Part shown: one piece after another, positions 8,525 through 16,543 of the stretch | Position numbering within the stretch: the first letter of the stretch is position 1 | How the letters are laid out: every line of letters starts with the position of its first letter | Source: Variovorax sp. | GTDB taxonomy: Bacteria; Pseudomonadota; Gammaproteobacteria; Burkholderiales; Burkholderiaceae_C | Assembly: GCA_017744935.1 (NCBI GenBank) | Contig: JAGIAI010000039.1 | Span: 1 to 48,996, forward strand | Length of the DNA: 48,996 bases | Direction of reading: 5' to 3' | Notes under the pieces: model-generated | The model's input: the letters and a program-made list of their open reading frames with translations, nothing else | What the model was told of the DNA's origin: nothing | The model's database searches: none | Program-made: the position numbers and the translations under genes

Positions 8525-9427
8525 TCAGGCGGGGAAGACCCCGGTCGAGAGATAGCGATCGCCGCGGTCGCAAACGACGAAGACGATGGTCGCGTTCTCG
8601 ACCGTCTTGGCAATCTCGAGCGCCACCCAGAGCGCACCTGCGGCCGAAATGCCGCCGAAGATGCCCTCTTCGCGCGCGAGGCGCCGGCACATTTCCTCGG
8701 CGCTGTCCTGGCTGACGTTGACCACCTGATCGACCCGGCTTGGGTCATAGATCTTCGGCAGGTATTCCTGCGGCCATTTGCGAATGCCCGGAATGCGCGA
8801 ACCTTCATCGGGCTGCGCGCCAACGATTCGAACGGCCGGGTTCTTCTCCTTGAGGAACCGCGAGACGCCGGTGATGGTGCCCGTGGTCCCCATCGCACTC
8901 ACGAAGTGCGTGATACGGCCTTCCGTGTCGGCCCAGATCTCGGGCCCGGTCGTCTCGTAGTGGATGCGCGGATTGTCCGGATTGGCGAACTGGTCGAGCA
9001 CGCGTCCCTTGCCCTGCTGCACCATCTGCTCTGCGAGATCGCGGGCGTATTCCATACCGCCGCTCTTCGGCGTCAGCACGAGTTCGGCTCCGAAGGCCTT
9101 CATGGTCTGCGCGCGTTCGACGGACAGGTCCTCGGGCATGATGAGGACCATGCGATAGCCCTTGATGGCGGCAGCCATGGCGAGGGCAATGCCGGTGTTG
9201 CCCGATGTCGCTTCGATCAGCGTGTCACCGGGTTTGATCTCGCCGCGCTCCTCGGCGCGCTTGATCATCGACAGCGCGGGTCGATCCTTGACCGAGCCTG
9301 CGGGGTTGTTGCCTTCGAGCTTGCCCAGGATCACGTTGCCGCGCTTTGCATTTGCTTCCGCATCGATGCGCTGCAGAGCCACCAGGGGCGTCTTGCCGAT
9401 CGCGTCTTCAATCGTTGGATATTGCAT
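8525..9427 (-). CDS. cysM: cysteine synthase B (O-acetylserine sulfhydrylase)
   Basis: PLP enzyme that makes cysteine from O-acetylserine and sulfide or thiosulfate; 300 aa. The Schiff-base lysine is Lys48 in NPAGSVKDRP, and the phosphate/substrate loop is TSGNTG (74-79). The C-terminal CDRGDRYLSTGVF is characteristic of CysM rather than CysK. The open frame extends far upstream through the tRNA-Leu gene, but the natural start is MQYPTIEDAIGKTPL at 9427. It heads the cysM-Nudix-tusA set. Its 5' end is only 40 bp from the oppositely transcribed tRNA. Confidence 0.95.
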   Translation of the reverse strand: MQYPTIEDAIGKTPLVALQRIDAEANAKRGNVILGKLEGNNPAGSVKDRPALSMIKRAEERGEIKPGDTLIEATSGNTGIALAMAAAIKGYRMVLIMPEDLSVERAQTMKAFGAELVLTPKSGGMEYARDLAEQMVQQGKGRVLDQFANPDNPRIHYETTGPEIWADTEGRITHFVSAMGTTGTITGVSRFLKEKNPAVRIVGAQPDEGSRIPGIRKWPQEYLPKIYDPSRVDQVVNVSQDSAEEMCRRLAREEGIFGGISAAGALWVALEIAKTVENATIVFVVCDRGDRYLSTGVFPA

Positions 9428-9467
9428 GGCAGTCACTGTGCCATAATTTCCGGCTTCCTTCCTTCCC

Positions 9468-9552
9468 GCCCGGGTGGTGAAATTGGTAGACGCAGGGGAC
9501 TCAAAATCCCCCGCCGCAAGGCGTGCCGGTTCGATTCCGGCCCCGGGCACCA
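9468..9552 (+). tRNA. tRNA-Leu (anticodon CAA)
   Basis: An 85-nt cloverleaf including an encoded CCA end. The acceptor stem GCCCGGG (9468-9474) pairs with CCCGGGC (9542-9548), with discriminator A9549 and CCA at 9550-9552. The anticodon stem GGGGA/TCCCC encloses CTCAAAA, giving anticodon CAA. The long variable arm (CCGCCGCAAGGCGT region) and the T-loop GGTTCGATTCC fit a leucine tRNA. A CATAGC/GCTATG hairpin (9551-9568) directly abuts the 3' end. Confidence 0.95.
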
Positions 9553-9568
9553 TAGCAATCGCGCTATG
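9551..9568 (+). other. small hairpin at the tRNA-Leu 3' end
   Basis: CATAGC (9551-9556), a 6-nt loop, then GCTATG (9563-9568). It overlaps the last two bases of the encoded CCA. No T-run follows, so it may be a processing or weak termination structure. Confidence 0.35.
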
Positions 9569-9662
9569 GTTCTGGCACCTTCCGCAGCGTGCTCCGCACT
9601 CACCTCGAACCGCGCGAGACTTCATGCGCGCCAGCCTAGTGCTGACTTCGACCCGCGTTCCT

Positions 9663-10502
9663 CTAGGCGATCGAATTCGAGAAGCTGAACACGTTCTCGT
9701 TCCGGTACAAGAAGTCCCTGTTCCGATGAGCGACCGCGCGCAGGAAGTTCCCTGAAGAAGCCTGTCCCGGCAACATCCAATCGTGCAACTCAATGATCAG
9801 CAGCGGAAACGCATCGAGCCATTCGATGTTCTTCTCGAACAGGTCCTGCTCGAAGCCCTCAATGTCGATCTTGATGATGAACGGTATGCAGCCCCTGTGC
9901 TCCGGATCTTGCAGAAGCGAATTCACGCTGACGAGTTGTGTCTTTCCTTCCGGGCTGGCTTCGGTCCGGTAACCCCAGTTGCCCAGTCCAGGATCGACGA
10001 TGTTTGCTCTCGCATCCGCGCTGCCGATTCCCGCAAGCATGAAGCGGATGTTGTCGCTACGGTTATTCGCCCGGGCCGCCTCCAGGTTCTTCTCATCGGG
10101 CTCGACGCAGATCACCCTTGCACGCGGATATGTTTCCGTGAAATAGCGCGTCGCCAAGCCAATGTTCCCACCGCAATCGATGATCAGCGGCGTTCCACCA
10201 CCTTCAATAATCTTGTCATAGCACTGCTGGAGCCTCCGAGCGTGATCCGAGACCGGCAGCGCATAGTCTTCGTCCATGAAGATTTGACGGACTACCTCCA
10301 GATCGACGAAGTCTCTGGCCGCAATGGCAAGTGTTGCCTTGCGGTTGACGTCGAGAATGATCTGGGGCGAGAGAACCCCTGGAGTGAGCTTGACGAAGCG
10401 GCGTCGCCACTTCCGCAACGGGCTCACACCCCAAAGCGCGAGCCCCGACGCCCAACGCACGAGCTCTTTTACGCGCTGCCTATTCGACATGGCTACCAGC
10501 AT
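9663..10502 (-). CDS. FkbM-family SAM-dependent methyltransferase
   Basis: Protein of 279 aa. The SAM-binding motif is IIDCGGNIGLATRYF, followed by the acidic VICVEPDEKN, and IPFIIKIDIEGFEQDLF is the typical FkbM strand-and-loop. Family members O-methylate sugars or other small molecules, often in surface polysaccharide clusters. The start MLVAMSNRQR is preferred because AAGGGAA precedes it at good spacing; a further in-frame start lies upstream. It stands alone next to tRNA-Leu, with 110 bp between their 3' ends. Sampled 60-bp lines run at about 55-57% GC, lower than the neighbours, which suggests acquisition. The acceptor is unknown. Confidence 0.88.
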   Translation of the reverse strand: MLVAMSNRQRVKELVRWASGLALWGVSPLRKWRRRFVKLTPGVLSPQIILDVNRKATLAIAARDFVDLEVVRQIFMDEDYALPVSDHARRLQQCYDKIIEGGGTPLIIDCGGNIGLATRYFTETYPRARVICVEPDEKNLEAARANNRSDNIRFMLAGIGSADARANIVDPGLGNWGYRTEASPEGKTQLVSVNSLLQDPEHRGCIPFIIKIDIEGFEQDLFEKNIEWLDAFPLLIIELHDWMLPGQASSGNFLRAVAHRNRDFLYRNENVFSFSNSIA

Positions 10503-10572
10503 GCTTATTCCCTTCGGCGTGGCGCGCACTCGTTGGTCGCACCGGTAGTTAAAAATACTACATCCTGGAGCC

Positions 10573-10604
10573 AAAAACCCGAAAGGCCCCGGCCGAAGCC
10601 AGGG
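10573..10604 (-). terminator. rho-independent-type terminator of the 10707-11636 gene
   Basis: Read on the minus strand, CCCTGGC, loop TTCG, GCCGGGG form a 7-bp stem with one T-G pair and a UUCG tetraloop. Nine bases later there are five T residues. It sits beyond the stop of the SDR gene and just upstream of the methyltransferase start, so it separates the two. Confidence 0.5.
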
Positions 10605-10706
10605 TGGGCGCTACCTTTTGGCAAAGGGCAGCTCAGGCTCGGGAGGTGCCTCGTTACCAGCCCTCTTCAGCGATGGTTGGCGCATCAGGCGCTCATCGGA
10701 AGACAC

Positions 10707-11636
10707 TCAGCGATTGGATCGAAGTCCCGACTCGACGGTTGGATAGCGAAGCCGGATACGCAGTTCGCGCTTGAGCCGCGTGTTTTCGAGCCGGCGCGAT
10801 TCCCCCATGAAGCTCAACAGCGACAGCGGAAGTTGCGACTGCGCTTCTTCCCGCGCGATGCGCGGCGGAGGCGTCATTCCGTACAGCTTGGCCGCGAGTT
10901 CTACGTAGTCGCCCATCTTGATCTCGCTGTCGTCGCTTGCATGAAACACGCGTTGTGCTCCACCGCGCCACAGGGCCGACATACAGATGCGAGCGAGGTC
11001 ATCAGCATGGATGTGGTTGGTATAGACGTCGTCTTCTTCACGAAGCACCGGCGTCCCGCGCTGAAGTCGCTCTCGCGGCGTGCCGCCCTCGCGGTCGGGT
11101 GCATAGATGCCGGGAATGCGCAGGATGCGCACGGACACGCCCGCGCGTCCGAGCCACCGCACGCTGCGCTCAGCGTCGACGCGTCGGTGCGCGCGCGGAG
11201 TGTCGGGCCGCACGGCACGGGCCTCGGTGACCCGCGCGCCGCCACAATCGCCATAGACCCCGCTGGTGGAACCATAGACCAGCGAAGAAGGCGTCGACCG
11301 CAGGCGCAATGCCCGCACAAGCGCCAGCGTGCGGGTATCGCGCCACCATTCGCCACCCTCGACGCGCGGCGGAGGCGCGAGATGCAGCACACGGGTCGCG
11401 ATGCCGGAAAGACGCTTGAGAGAGACCGGATCATCGAGATCCGCGACAATCGGCCTCACGCCGGCCTGCCGCAGCACATTCACGCGCTGCGGCGACGAGG
11501 TCGATGCGAGCACATTGACATGCCCGCGCAGCAGCCCGACCACCCGCAGCCCGACATCGCCGCATCCCACCACGAGCACGCGTTCCCGGCGGAAGCGCGA
11601 GGGCCTCGCGCCGAGAGGGCTGTTGATTGAGGGCAA
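10707..11636 (-). CDS. NAD-dependent epimerase/dehydratase-like protein (atypical SDR)
   Basis: Protein of 309 aa with an N-terminal Rossmann fold (VLVVGCGDVGLR, glycine motif at 24-29) and the extended-SDR block SLVYGSTSGVYGD. It belongs with YeeZ-like NAD(P)-binding proteins of unknown substrate. The start codon appears to be TTG at 11636: AGGGAG lies 7 bases upstream at a good distance, while the nearby ATG is in another frame and directly abuts that Shine-Dalgarno. It is divergent from the reductase gene across 36 bp. No pathway partner is visible. Confidence 0.82.
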   Translation of the reverse strand: MPSINSPLGARPSRFRRERVLVVGCGDVGLRVVGLLRGHVNVLASTSSPQRVNVLRQAGVRPIVADLDDPVSLKRLSGIATRVLHLAPPPRVEGGEWWRDTRTLALVRALRLRSTPSSLVYGSTSGVYGDCGGARVTEARAVRPDTPRAHRRVDAERSVRWLGRAGVSVRILRIPGIYAPDREGGTPRERLQRGTPVLREEDDVYTNHIHADDLARICMSALWRGGAQRVFHASDDSEIKMGDYVELAAKLYGMTPPPRIAREEAQSQLPLSLLSFMGESRRLENTRLKRELRIRLRYPTVESGLRSNR

Positions 11637-11672
11637 AATTCATCTCCCTTTGAGTAGCGCTAAAGAATAACC

Positions 11673-12737
11673 ATGACCAGTGCGGTCCCGAACGAGTCGG
11701 GCTTTCATATCACGGTAGAGCCGAGCGGACGCAACTTCCAGGCGTATTCGGACGAAACCATTCTCGCGGCTGGCATCCGACAAGGCATCGGTCTCCCCTA
11801 CGGCTGCAAGGATGGCGCGTGCGGCTCCTGCAAGTGCAAGAAGCTTTCGGGCGCGGTCGCGATGAAATTGCACCAGAGCAAGGCCCTGAGTGCGGACGAA
11901 GAACTGGCGGGCTACATCCTCACTTGTTGCGCAACGGCCGAAAGCGATGTGGTTCTCGAATCGCGCCAGGTCACCGAAGCCGGCGCTTTCCCGATCCGCA
12001 AGATGCCGGTGCGCGTAGCTGCCATTACCAGGATGTCGCACGACGTCGTGATGCTTCGCCTGCAACTGCCGGCCGGGGAACCGCTTCAGTTCCACGCAGG
12101 CCAGTACATCGAATTCATCCTTCGCGACGGCACGCGCCGCAGCTATTCGATGGCCAACGCGCCGCACACGCTGCAGGAACCGGGGACGGGCATCGAACTG
12201 CACATCCGCCACCTGCCCGGCGGCAAGTTCACGGACCACGTCTTCGGCACGATGAAGGAGAAGGAGATCCTCCGCGTCGAAGGCCCCTACGGCAGCTTCT
12301 TCCTGCGCGAGGAATCCGACAAGCCATTGATCTTTCTCGCGTCGGGCACCGGCTTCGCACCGATCAAGGCAGTCGTCGAGCACATGAAGCTCAAGGGCAT
12401 CACGCGCCCGGCCAGTCTGTACTGGGGCGGCCGCCGCCCGGAAGACCTCTACATGGACGAATGGGTCCGCGCGCAGCTCGCCGAGTTGCCGAACCTGCGC
12501 TATGTACCGGTGATCTCCAACGCCGTGCCGGAAGACAACTGGAACGGGCGCACCGGCTTCGTCCACCTCGCGGTGATGGAGGACTTCGACGATCTGTCGG
12601 GCCATCAGGTGTATGCCTGCGGCGCGCCGGTGGTCGTCGATTCCGCCAAACACGACTATGTTTCGAAGCGCGGCCTGCCCGAGGAAGAGTTCTTCGCCGA
12701 CGCGTTCACGACGGAAGCGGACAAGGCCATACCCTGA
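11673..12737 (+). CDS. 2Fe-2S ferredoxin-type flavin reductase (CDP-6-deoxy-delta-3,4-glucoseen reductase-like)
   Basis: Protein of 354 aa. An N-terminal plant-type ferredoxin domain carries Cys45, Cys50, Cys53 (GCKDGACGSCKC) and Cys85 or Cys86 (YILTCC). A ferredoxin-NADP reductase unit follows, with FAD motif RRSYSMA (155-161) and nucleotide motif GTGFAP (225-230). This layout is shared by oxygenase reductases and by the AscD/RfbI-type CDP-sugar reductases for which such genes are usually named. No CDP-deoxysugar genes occur here, so the sugar role is doubtful; it more likely passes electrons from NAD(P)H to an unidentified partner. The Bug gene follows after 32 bp and may be co-transcribed. 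Confidence 0.88.
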   Translation: MTSAVPNESGFHITVEPSGRNFQAYSDETILAAGIRQGIGLPYGCKDGACGSCKCKKLSGAVAMKLHQSKALSADEELAGYILTCCATAESDVVLESRQVTEAGAFPIRKMPVRVAAITRMSHDVVMLRLQLPAGEPLQFHAGQYIEFILRDGTRRSYSMANAPHTLQEPGTGIELHIRHLPGGKFTDHVFGTMKEKEILRVEGPYGSFFLREESDKPLIFLASGTGFAPIKAVVEHMKLKGITRPASLYWGGRRPEDLYMDEWVRAQLAELPNLRYVPVISNAVPEDNWNGRTGFVHLAVMEDFDDLSGHQVYACGAPVVVDSAKHDYVSKRGLPEEEFFADAFTTEADKAIP

Positions 12738-12769
12738 CCCTCAACAAGACATCGACAAACAACAGAGAC

Positions 12770-13744
12770 ATGAACGCCAGAAGACATTTCCTCGCCGCGC
12801 TTGCGGCAACCACGGCCGTTATCGCGGCGCCCCATGCCATCGCCCAGAACCGCCCGATCCGGCTCATCGTCCCCTACGCGGCCGGCGGACCGATCGACGT
12901 CACGGCGCGCGTGCTTGCTGACGGCGTGAAGGATTCGCTGGGGACGGTGATCATCGACAACAAGCCTGGTGCCGGCGGCAACATCGGCGCAGATGCGATC
13001 GCCAAGGCGGCGCCGGACGGCCTCACCATCGGCATCGCAGCGACGGCGACGAATGCCGTCAATCCGTGGCTCTACGCCAAGATGCCCTTCAACGCGGCCA
13101 CGGACTTCGCGCCGATCACGCAGATGGTCCGCGTGCCCAACGTCCTCGTCATGAATGCGGACACCGCGAAGCGCCTCAACATCAACAGCCTTCACGACCT
13201 CATTGCGTACGCCAAGGCGAACCCTGGCAAGCTCAACTATGGCAGCGGCGGCAATGGCAGCGCCGGACATCTGGCTGGCGAGATGTTCAAGAAGGAAGCG
13301 GGCATCTTCGCCGTGCACATTCCGTTCAACGGTGGCAATCCAGCGCAACTGGCACTGCTGTCGGGGCAGGTCGATTTCAATTTCGACAATCTCGCGACCG
13401 CCGCACCGAACATCCGTTCAGGCAAGCTGAAGGCCATCGCCGTCACCACCGCCGAGCGCAGCAGCGCGCTGCCCGACGTTCCGCCCGTGGCTGCGACGTT
13501 GAAGGGTTTTTCGATCGACACATGGTGGGGCCTGGTCGCGCCGGCCGGCACGCCGCCCGACGTGCTGGCGAAGCTCAATCACGCGTTCGTCGCGGCACTC
13601 AAGACGCCGGAGACGAAGACCCGCTTCGCCACGCTGCTCGCCGAGCCCGTGGCAAGCACGCCCGAGCAGTTCGGCGCGTTCATGAAAAGTGAACTCGCCA
13701 AGTACGAAAAGGTCGTCAAGGCAACCGGCGCCCAGGTCGACTGA
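12770..13744 (+). CDS. Bug/TctC-family periplasmic substrate-binding protein
   Basis: Protein of 324 aa. Residues 1-25 form a signal peptide with an RR pair (ARRHFLAALAA) and an AxA cleavage region (HAIAQ). The mature part begins with the Bug hallmark RPIRLIVPYAAGGPIDVTAR, followed by VIIDNKPGAGGNIG. Bug proteins bind carboxylates or amino acids in the periplasm and usually serve tripartite tricarboxylate transporters. No TctA/TctB gene is adjacent, so this is an orphan Bug. It is 32 bp downstream of the reductase and convergent with livF. The ligand is unknown. Confidence 0.93.
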   Translation: MNARRHFLAALAATTAVIAAPHAIAQNRPIRLIVPYAAGGPIDVTARVLADGVKDSLGTVIIDNKPGAGGNIGADAIAKAAPDGLTIGIAATATNAVNPWLYAKMPFNAATDFAPITQMVRVPNVLVMNADTAKRLNINSLHDLIAYAKANPGKLNYGSGGNGSAGHLAGEMFKKEAGIFAVHIPFNGGNPAQLALLSGQVDFNFDNLATAAPNIRSGKLKAIAVTTAERSSALPDVPPVAATLKGFSIDTWWGLVAPAGTPPDVLAKLNHAFVAALKTPETKTRFATLLAEPVASTPEQFGAFMKSELAKYEKVVKATGAQVD

Positions 13745-13754
13745 CGCCTCAATC

Positions 13755-13845
13755 CGGGAGATGCCGCGGAACCGGCTTCGCCGGCCCGCAGGCAGCGCCC
13801 CCTGCAAGGGGGTGGGCGGCTACGCGAAGCGAGCAAGCCTGGGGG
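13755..13845. repeat. GC-rich intergenic palindromic element
   Basis: The segment between the convergent Bug and livF genes contains nested small hairpins: CCGGC-TTC-GCCGG, then CCCCCT-GCA-AGGGGG, followed by a GTGGGCGGCTACGCGAAGCG tail. From memory, this wording resembles an intergenic element dispersed in Comamonadaceae genomes. Only one copy occurs in this window, so the repeat status is not provable here. It may act as a terminator for both genes. Confidence 0.45.
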
Positions 13846-14562
13846 TTATTCCCCAAGATATGCGGCCCGAACCTTCGGGTCGCTCAGCATCACCTTGGCA
13901 TCGCCGCTCATTGTGATCAGCCCCGACTCCATCACATAGCCGCGATCGGCCAACTGCAGTGCGCGGCTGGCGTTCTGCTCCACGAGGAGCACGGTAACGC
14001 CCTGGTCGTACACCTGCTTCACCACCTCGAAGATCTTGTCGACCATGATCGGCGACAGACCCATCGAAGGCTCGTCGAGCAGGAGCACCTTGGGACGCGC
14101 CATCAGCGCCCGGCCCATCGCCAGCATCTGCTGTTCGCCGCCGGACATCGTTCCGGCGAGCTGGCTAGCGCGCTCCTTGAGCCGCGGGAAGGTCGTGAAG
14201 ACGCGGTCGATGTCGCGCGCGATCTCGGCCTTGTCTTTGCGGATGTAGGCACCGATCTGCAGGTTCTCGGTGATGGTCATCCGGGTGAACACACCGCGGC
14301 CTTCCGGCACCATGACCAGGCCCTCGCCCACCAGATCCCAGGCGCCGCGTCCCTTGATGCTCTTGCCCAGGAATTCGATGTTGCCGCCGAGGAAAGGCAG
14401 CGTGCCGGTGATGGCCTTCATCGTCGTCGTCTTGCCCGCTCCGTTGGAGCCGATCAACGACACGAGTTCGCCCTCGCGCACCTCGAAGTCCACGCCCTTC
14501 ACGGCCTGGATGCCGCCATAGGCGACCTTCAGGCCGCTGATCTTCAATAGGGTTTGCGCCAT
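13846..14562 (-). CDS. livF: branched-chain amino acid ABC transporter ATP-binding protein LivF
   Basis: Cytosolic ATPase subunit of a high-affinity leucine/isoleucine/valine-type importer; 238 aa. The Walker A is GSNGAGKTT, the ABC signature MSGGEQQML and the Walker B VLLLDEPSMGLSP. The block MVPEGRGVFTRMTITENL is characteristic of LivF. It is the last gene of livHMGF, one base after the livG stop. Related systems import urea, amides or aromatic acids, so the substrate is not fixed by sequence alone. Confidence 0.95.
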   Translation of the reverse strand: MAQTLLKISGLKVAYGGIQAVKGVDFEVREGELVSLIGSNGAGKTTTMKAITGTLPFLGGNIEFLGKSIKGRGAWDLVGEGLVMVPEGRGVFTRMTITENLQIGAYIRKDKAEIARDIDRVFTTFPRLKERASQLAGTMSGGEQQMLAMGRALMARPKVLLLDEPSMGLSPIMVDKIFEVVKQVYDQGVTVLLVEQNASRALQLADRGYVMESGLITMSGDAKVMLSDPKVRAAYLGE

Positions 14563-14563
14563 C

Positions 14564-15334
14564 TCAATGTCCTCCGGTGCCGAGGTAGGCCTCGATCACC
14601 TTTTCGTTCTTCTGTACGTCCGCGGGCGTCCCCTCGGCAATCTGCTTTCCGTAGTCGAGCACCGTGACCCGGTCGCACAAGCCCATCACGAGCTTCACAT
14701 CGTGCTCGATCAGCAGAATGGTGCGGTCGTCCTTGCGGATGCGATCGATGAGCTGGCGCAGCTGCACCTTCTCGGTGGCATTCATGCCGGCCGCAGGTTC
14801 GTCGAGTGCGATGAGTTGCGGATCGGTCGCCAGTGCGCGCGCGATCTCCAGCCGGCGCTGGTCGCCGTAGCTCAGCGTGCGTGCCTTGTAGTCGGCGAAC
14901 TTGCCGATGCCGACGTAGTCGAGCAACTCGTGCGCGCGCTTGGCGATCGCGGCCTCCTCGGCCTTGAATCCACCGGTGCGGAAGATCGCGCCCAGCACGC
15001 CCGAGTGCGTGCGAATGTGGCGCCCGACCATGACGTTCTCGAGCGCGGTCATTTCCGCGAACAGGCGGATGTTCTGGAAGGTGCGTGCGATGCCGGCCTT
15101 GGCAACTTCATGCACCGCGGTCGGCTGATACGGCTTACCCGCCAGTTCGAACGTGCCACTGTCGGGCGTGTAAAGACCGGTGATGACGTTGAAGAACGTA
15201 GTCTTGCCCGCGCCGTTGGGGCCGATCAGGCCATAAACCTGGCCGCGCGAGATCTTCATGCCCACGTCCGACAGCGCCTGCAGGCCGCCGAAGCGTTTCG
15301 AGATGCCTTGTACGTTGAGGATGGTGTCGCTCAT
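14564..15334 (-). CDS. livG: branched-chain amino acid ABC transporter ATP-binding protein LivG
   Basis: Second ATPase of the importer; 256 aa from the chosen ATG. The Walker A is GPNGAGKTT, the signature LSYGDQRRLEIA and the Walker B LIALDEPAAGMN. The LivG-specific stretch TFQNIRLFAEMTALENVMVGRH is present. An in-frame GTG at 15355 would overlap the livM stop by four bases, but the ATG at 15334 has GGGAG eight bases upstream and starts directly before the conserved domain. The GTG alternative would add seven residues. Confidence 0.94.
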   Translation of the reverse strand: MSDTILNVQGISKRFGGLQALSDVGMKISRGQVYGLIGPNGAGKTTFFNVITGLYTPDSGTFELAGKPYQPTAVHEVAKAGIARTFQNIRLFAEMTALENVMVGRHIRTHSGVLGAIFRTGGFKAEEAAIAKRAHELLDYVGIGKFADYKARTLSYGDQRRLEIARALATDPQLIALDEPAAGMNATEKVQLRQLIDRIRKDDRTILLIEHDVKLVMGLCDRVTVLDYGKQIAEGTPADVQKNEKVIEAYLGTGGH

Positions 15335-15351
15335 GTTCGTTCTCCCATCGC

Positions 15352-16533
15352 TCACGGATTGATCGACATCGGACGCGATGCCACGCCCGGGACTTCGTCG
15401 GCCGGGACTTCCACGCCCGGCGCCGCGGCCGGCATGCCCGAAGCGGGCGCCGTGCCCTTGCGGGCCAGCGACTTGCCGTGTTCAGGAGACGGCCAGAGAC
15501 CGCGCGGACGCACCAGCATGATGATGATCATCGCCAGCGCAATGAAGAGCTGGCGAAGGATGGAAGCATCGAGCCGGCCATCGGTCATCGCCTGCAGCGG
15601 AGCGGCAACATAGCGCAGCACTTCAGGCAGCGCCGCAAGGAGCACTGCGCCCAGGATCACGCCCGGCAGATGGCCGATGCCGCCGAGCACGACCATCGCG
15701 ACGATCATCACCGACTCCATCAGGCTGAACGACTCCGGCGAGACGAAGCCCTGGAAGGCCGCGAACATCGAACCCGAGACGCCGCCGAAGCTCGCCCCCA
15801 TGCCGAAGGCCAGCAGCTTCATGTTGCGGGTGTTGATGCCCATGGCCTTCGCAGCGATCTCGTCCTCGCGGATAGCCATCCAGGCGCGGCCGACTCGCGA
15901 CACCTGCAGGCGGTGCGACACCAGGATGGTGACGAGCACCAATGCCAGGAAGAGGTAGTAGTACAGCGTGACCGACGAGATCGTGAAGCCGTTGAACTTC
16001 AGCGCCTTGCCCAGATTCAGCCCCCAGAAGTGCACCGGCTCGATCGCGGTGATGCCTTTCGGACCGTTCGTGATGTTGAACGGCTGGTCGAGGTTGTTGA
16101 GGAACACGCGGATGATTTCGCCGAAACCGAGCGTCACGATCGCGAGGTAGTCGCCGCGCAGCTTCAGCGTGGGGGCACCGAGCAGCACGCCGAACAATGC
16201 CGCGACGCCGAACGCCAATGGAATCACGATCAGCAGCGAACTGTGCAAGCCGCCGGGGAACATGGCCTTGAAGGCTGGAAAGGTCTCCGAGAGATGCGGT
16301 GATTCGAGCAGCGCAAAGAGATAGGCGCCGATCGCAAAAAAGGCCACGTAGCCGAGGTCGAGCAGGCCGGCGTAGCCCACCACGATGTTCAGGCCCAAAG
16401 CCAGCATCACATAGAGCAGCGCGACGTCGGCAATGCGGACCCAGGCATTGCCCTGCGTCTGCAGCAGCAAGGGCAGTGCCAGCAGGGCGATGGCTCCGAT
16501 CAGGACGAAAAAGAGGTTCTTGCCTTGTTTCAT
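15352..16533 (-). CDS. livM: branched-chain amino acid ABC transporter permease LivM
   Basis: Inner-membrane permease of 393 aa with about ten hydrophobic segments. Conserved blocks are YVMLALGLNIVVGYAGLLDLGYVAFFAIGAY, quoted here in part, and GRAWMAIREDEIAAKAMGI, the cytoplasmic loop that contacts the ATPases. The ATG at 16533 follows GAGGAGA. The C-terminus carries an unusual 30-40 residue tail rich in Pro, Ala and Val after the usual end (LVRPRGLWPS). It lies between livH (10 bp upstream) and livG, in one operon. Confidence 0.94.
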   Translation of the reverse strand: MKQGKNLFFVLIGAIALLALPLLLQTQGNAWVRIADVALLYVMLALGLNIVVGYAGLLDLGYVAFFAIGAYLFALLESPHLSETFPAFKAMFPGGLHSSLLIVIPLAFGVAALFGVLLGAPTLKLRGDYLAIVTLGFGEIIRVFLNNLDQPFNITNGPKGITAIEPVHFWGLNLGKALKFNGFTISSVTLYYYLFLALVLVTILVSHRLQVSRVGRAWMAIREDEIAAKAMGINTRNMKLLAFGMGASFGGVSGSMFAAFQGFVSPESFSLMESVMIVAMVVLGGIGHLPGVILGAVLLAALPEVLRYVAAPLQAMTDGRLDASILRQLFIALAMIIIMLVRPRGLWPSPEHGKSLARKGTAPASGMPAAAPGVEVPADEVPGVASRPMSINP

Positions 16534-16543
16534 GGCTGTCTCC

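Noticed and set aside
9553..10706. Possible direct repeat of the tRNA-Leu 3' end as an attachment site
   Set aside because: Only a loose GGCCCCGG similarity near 10586-10594 was found. No convincing repeat of the tRNA end and no integrase gene are present.
11819..12769. In-frame upstream extension of the Bug gene at 12770
   Set aside because: It lies out of frame inside the ferredoxin-type reductase gene and would destroy the signal peptide.
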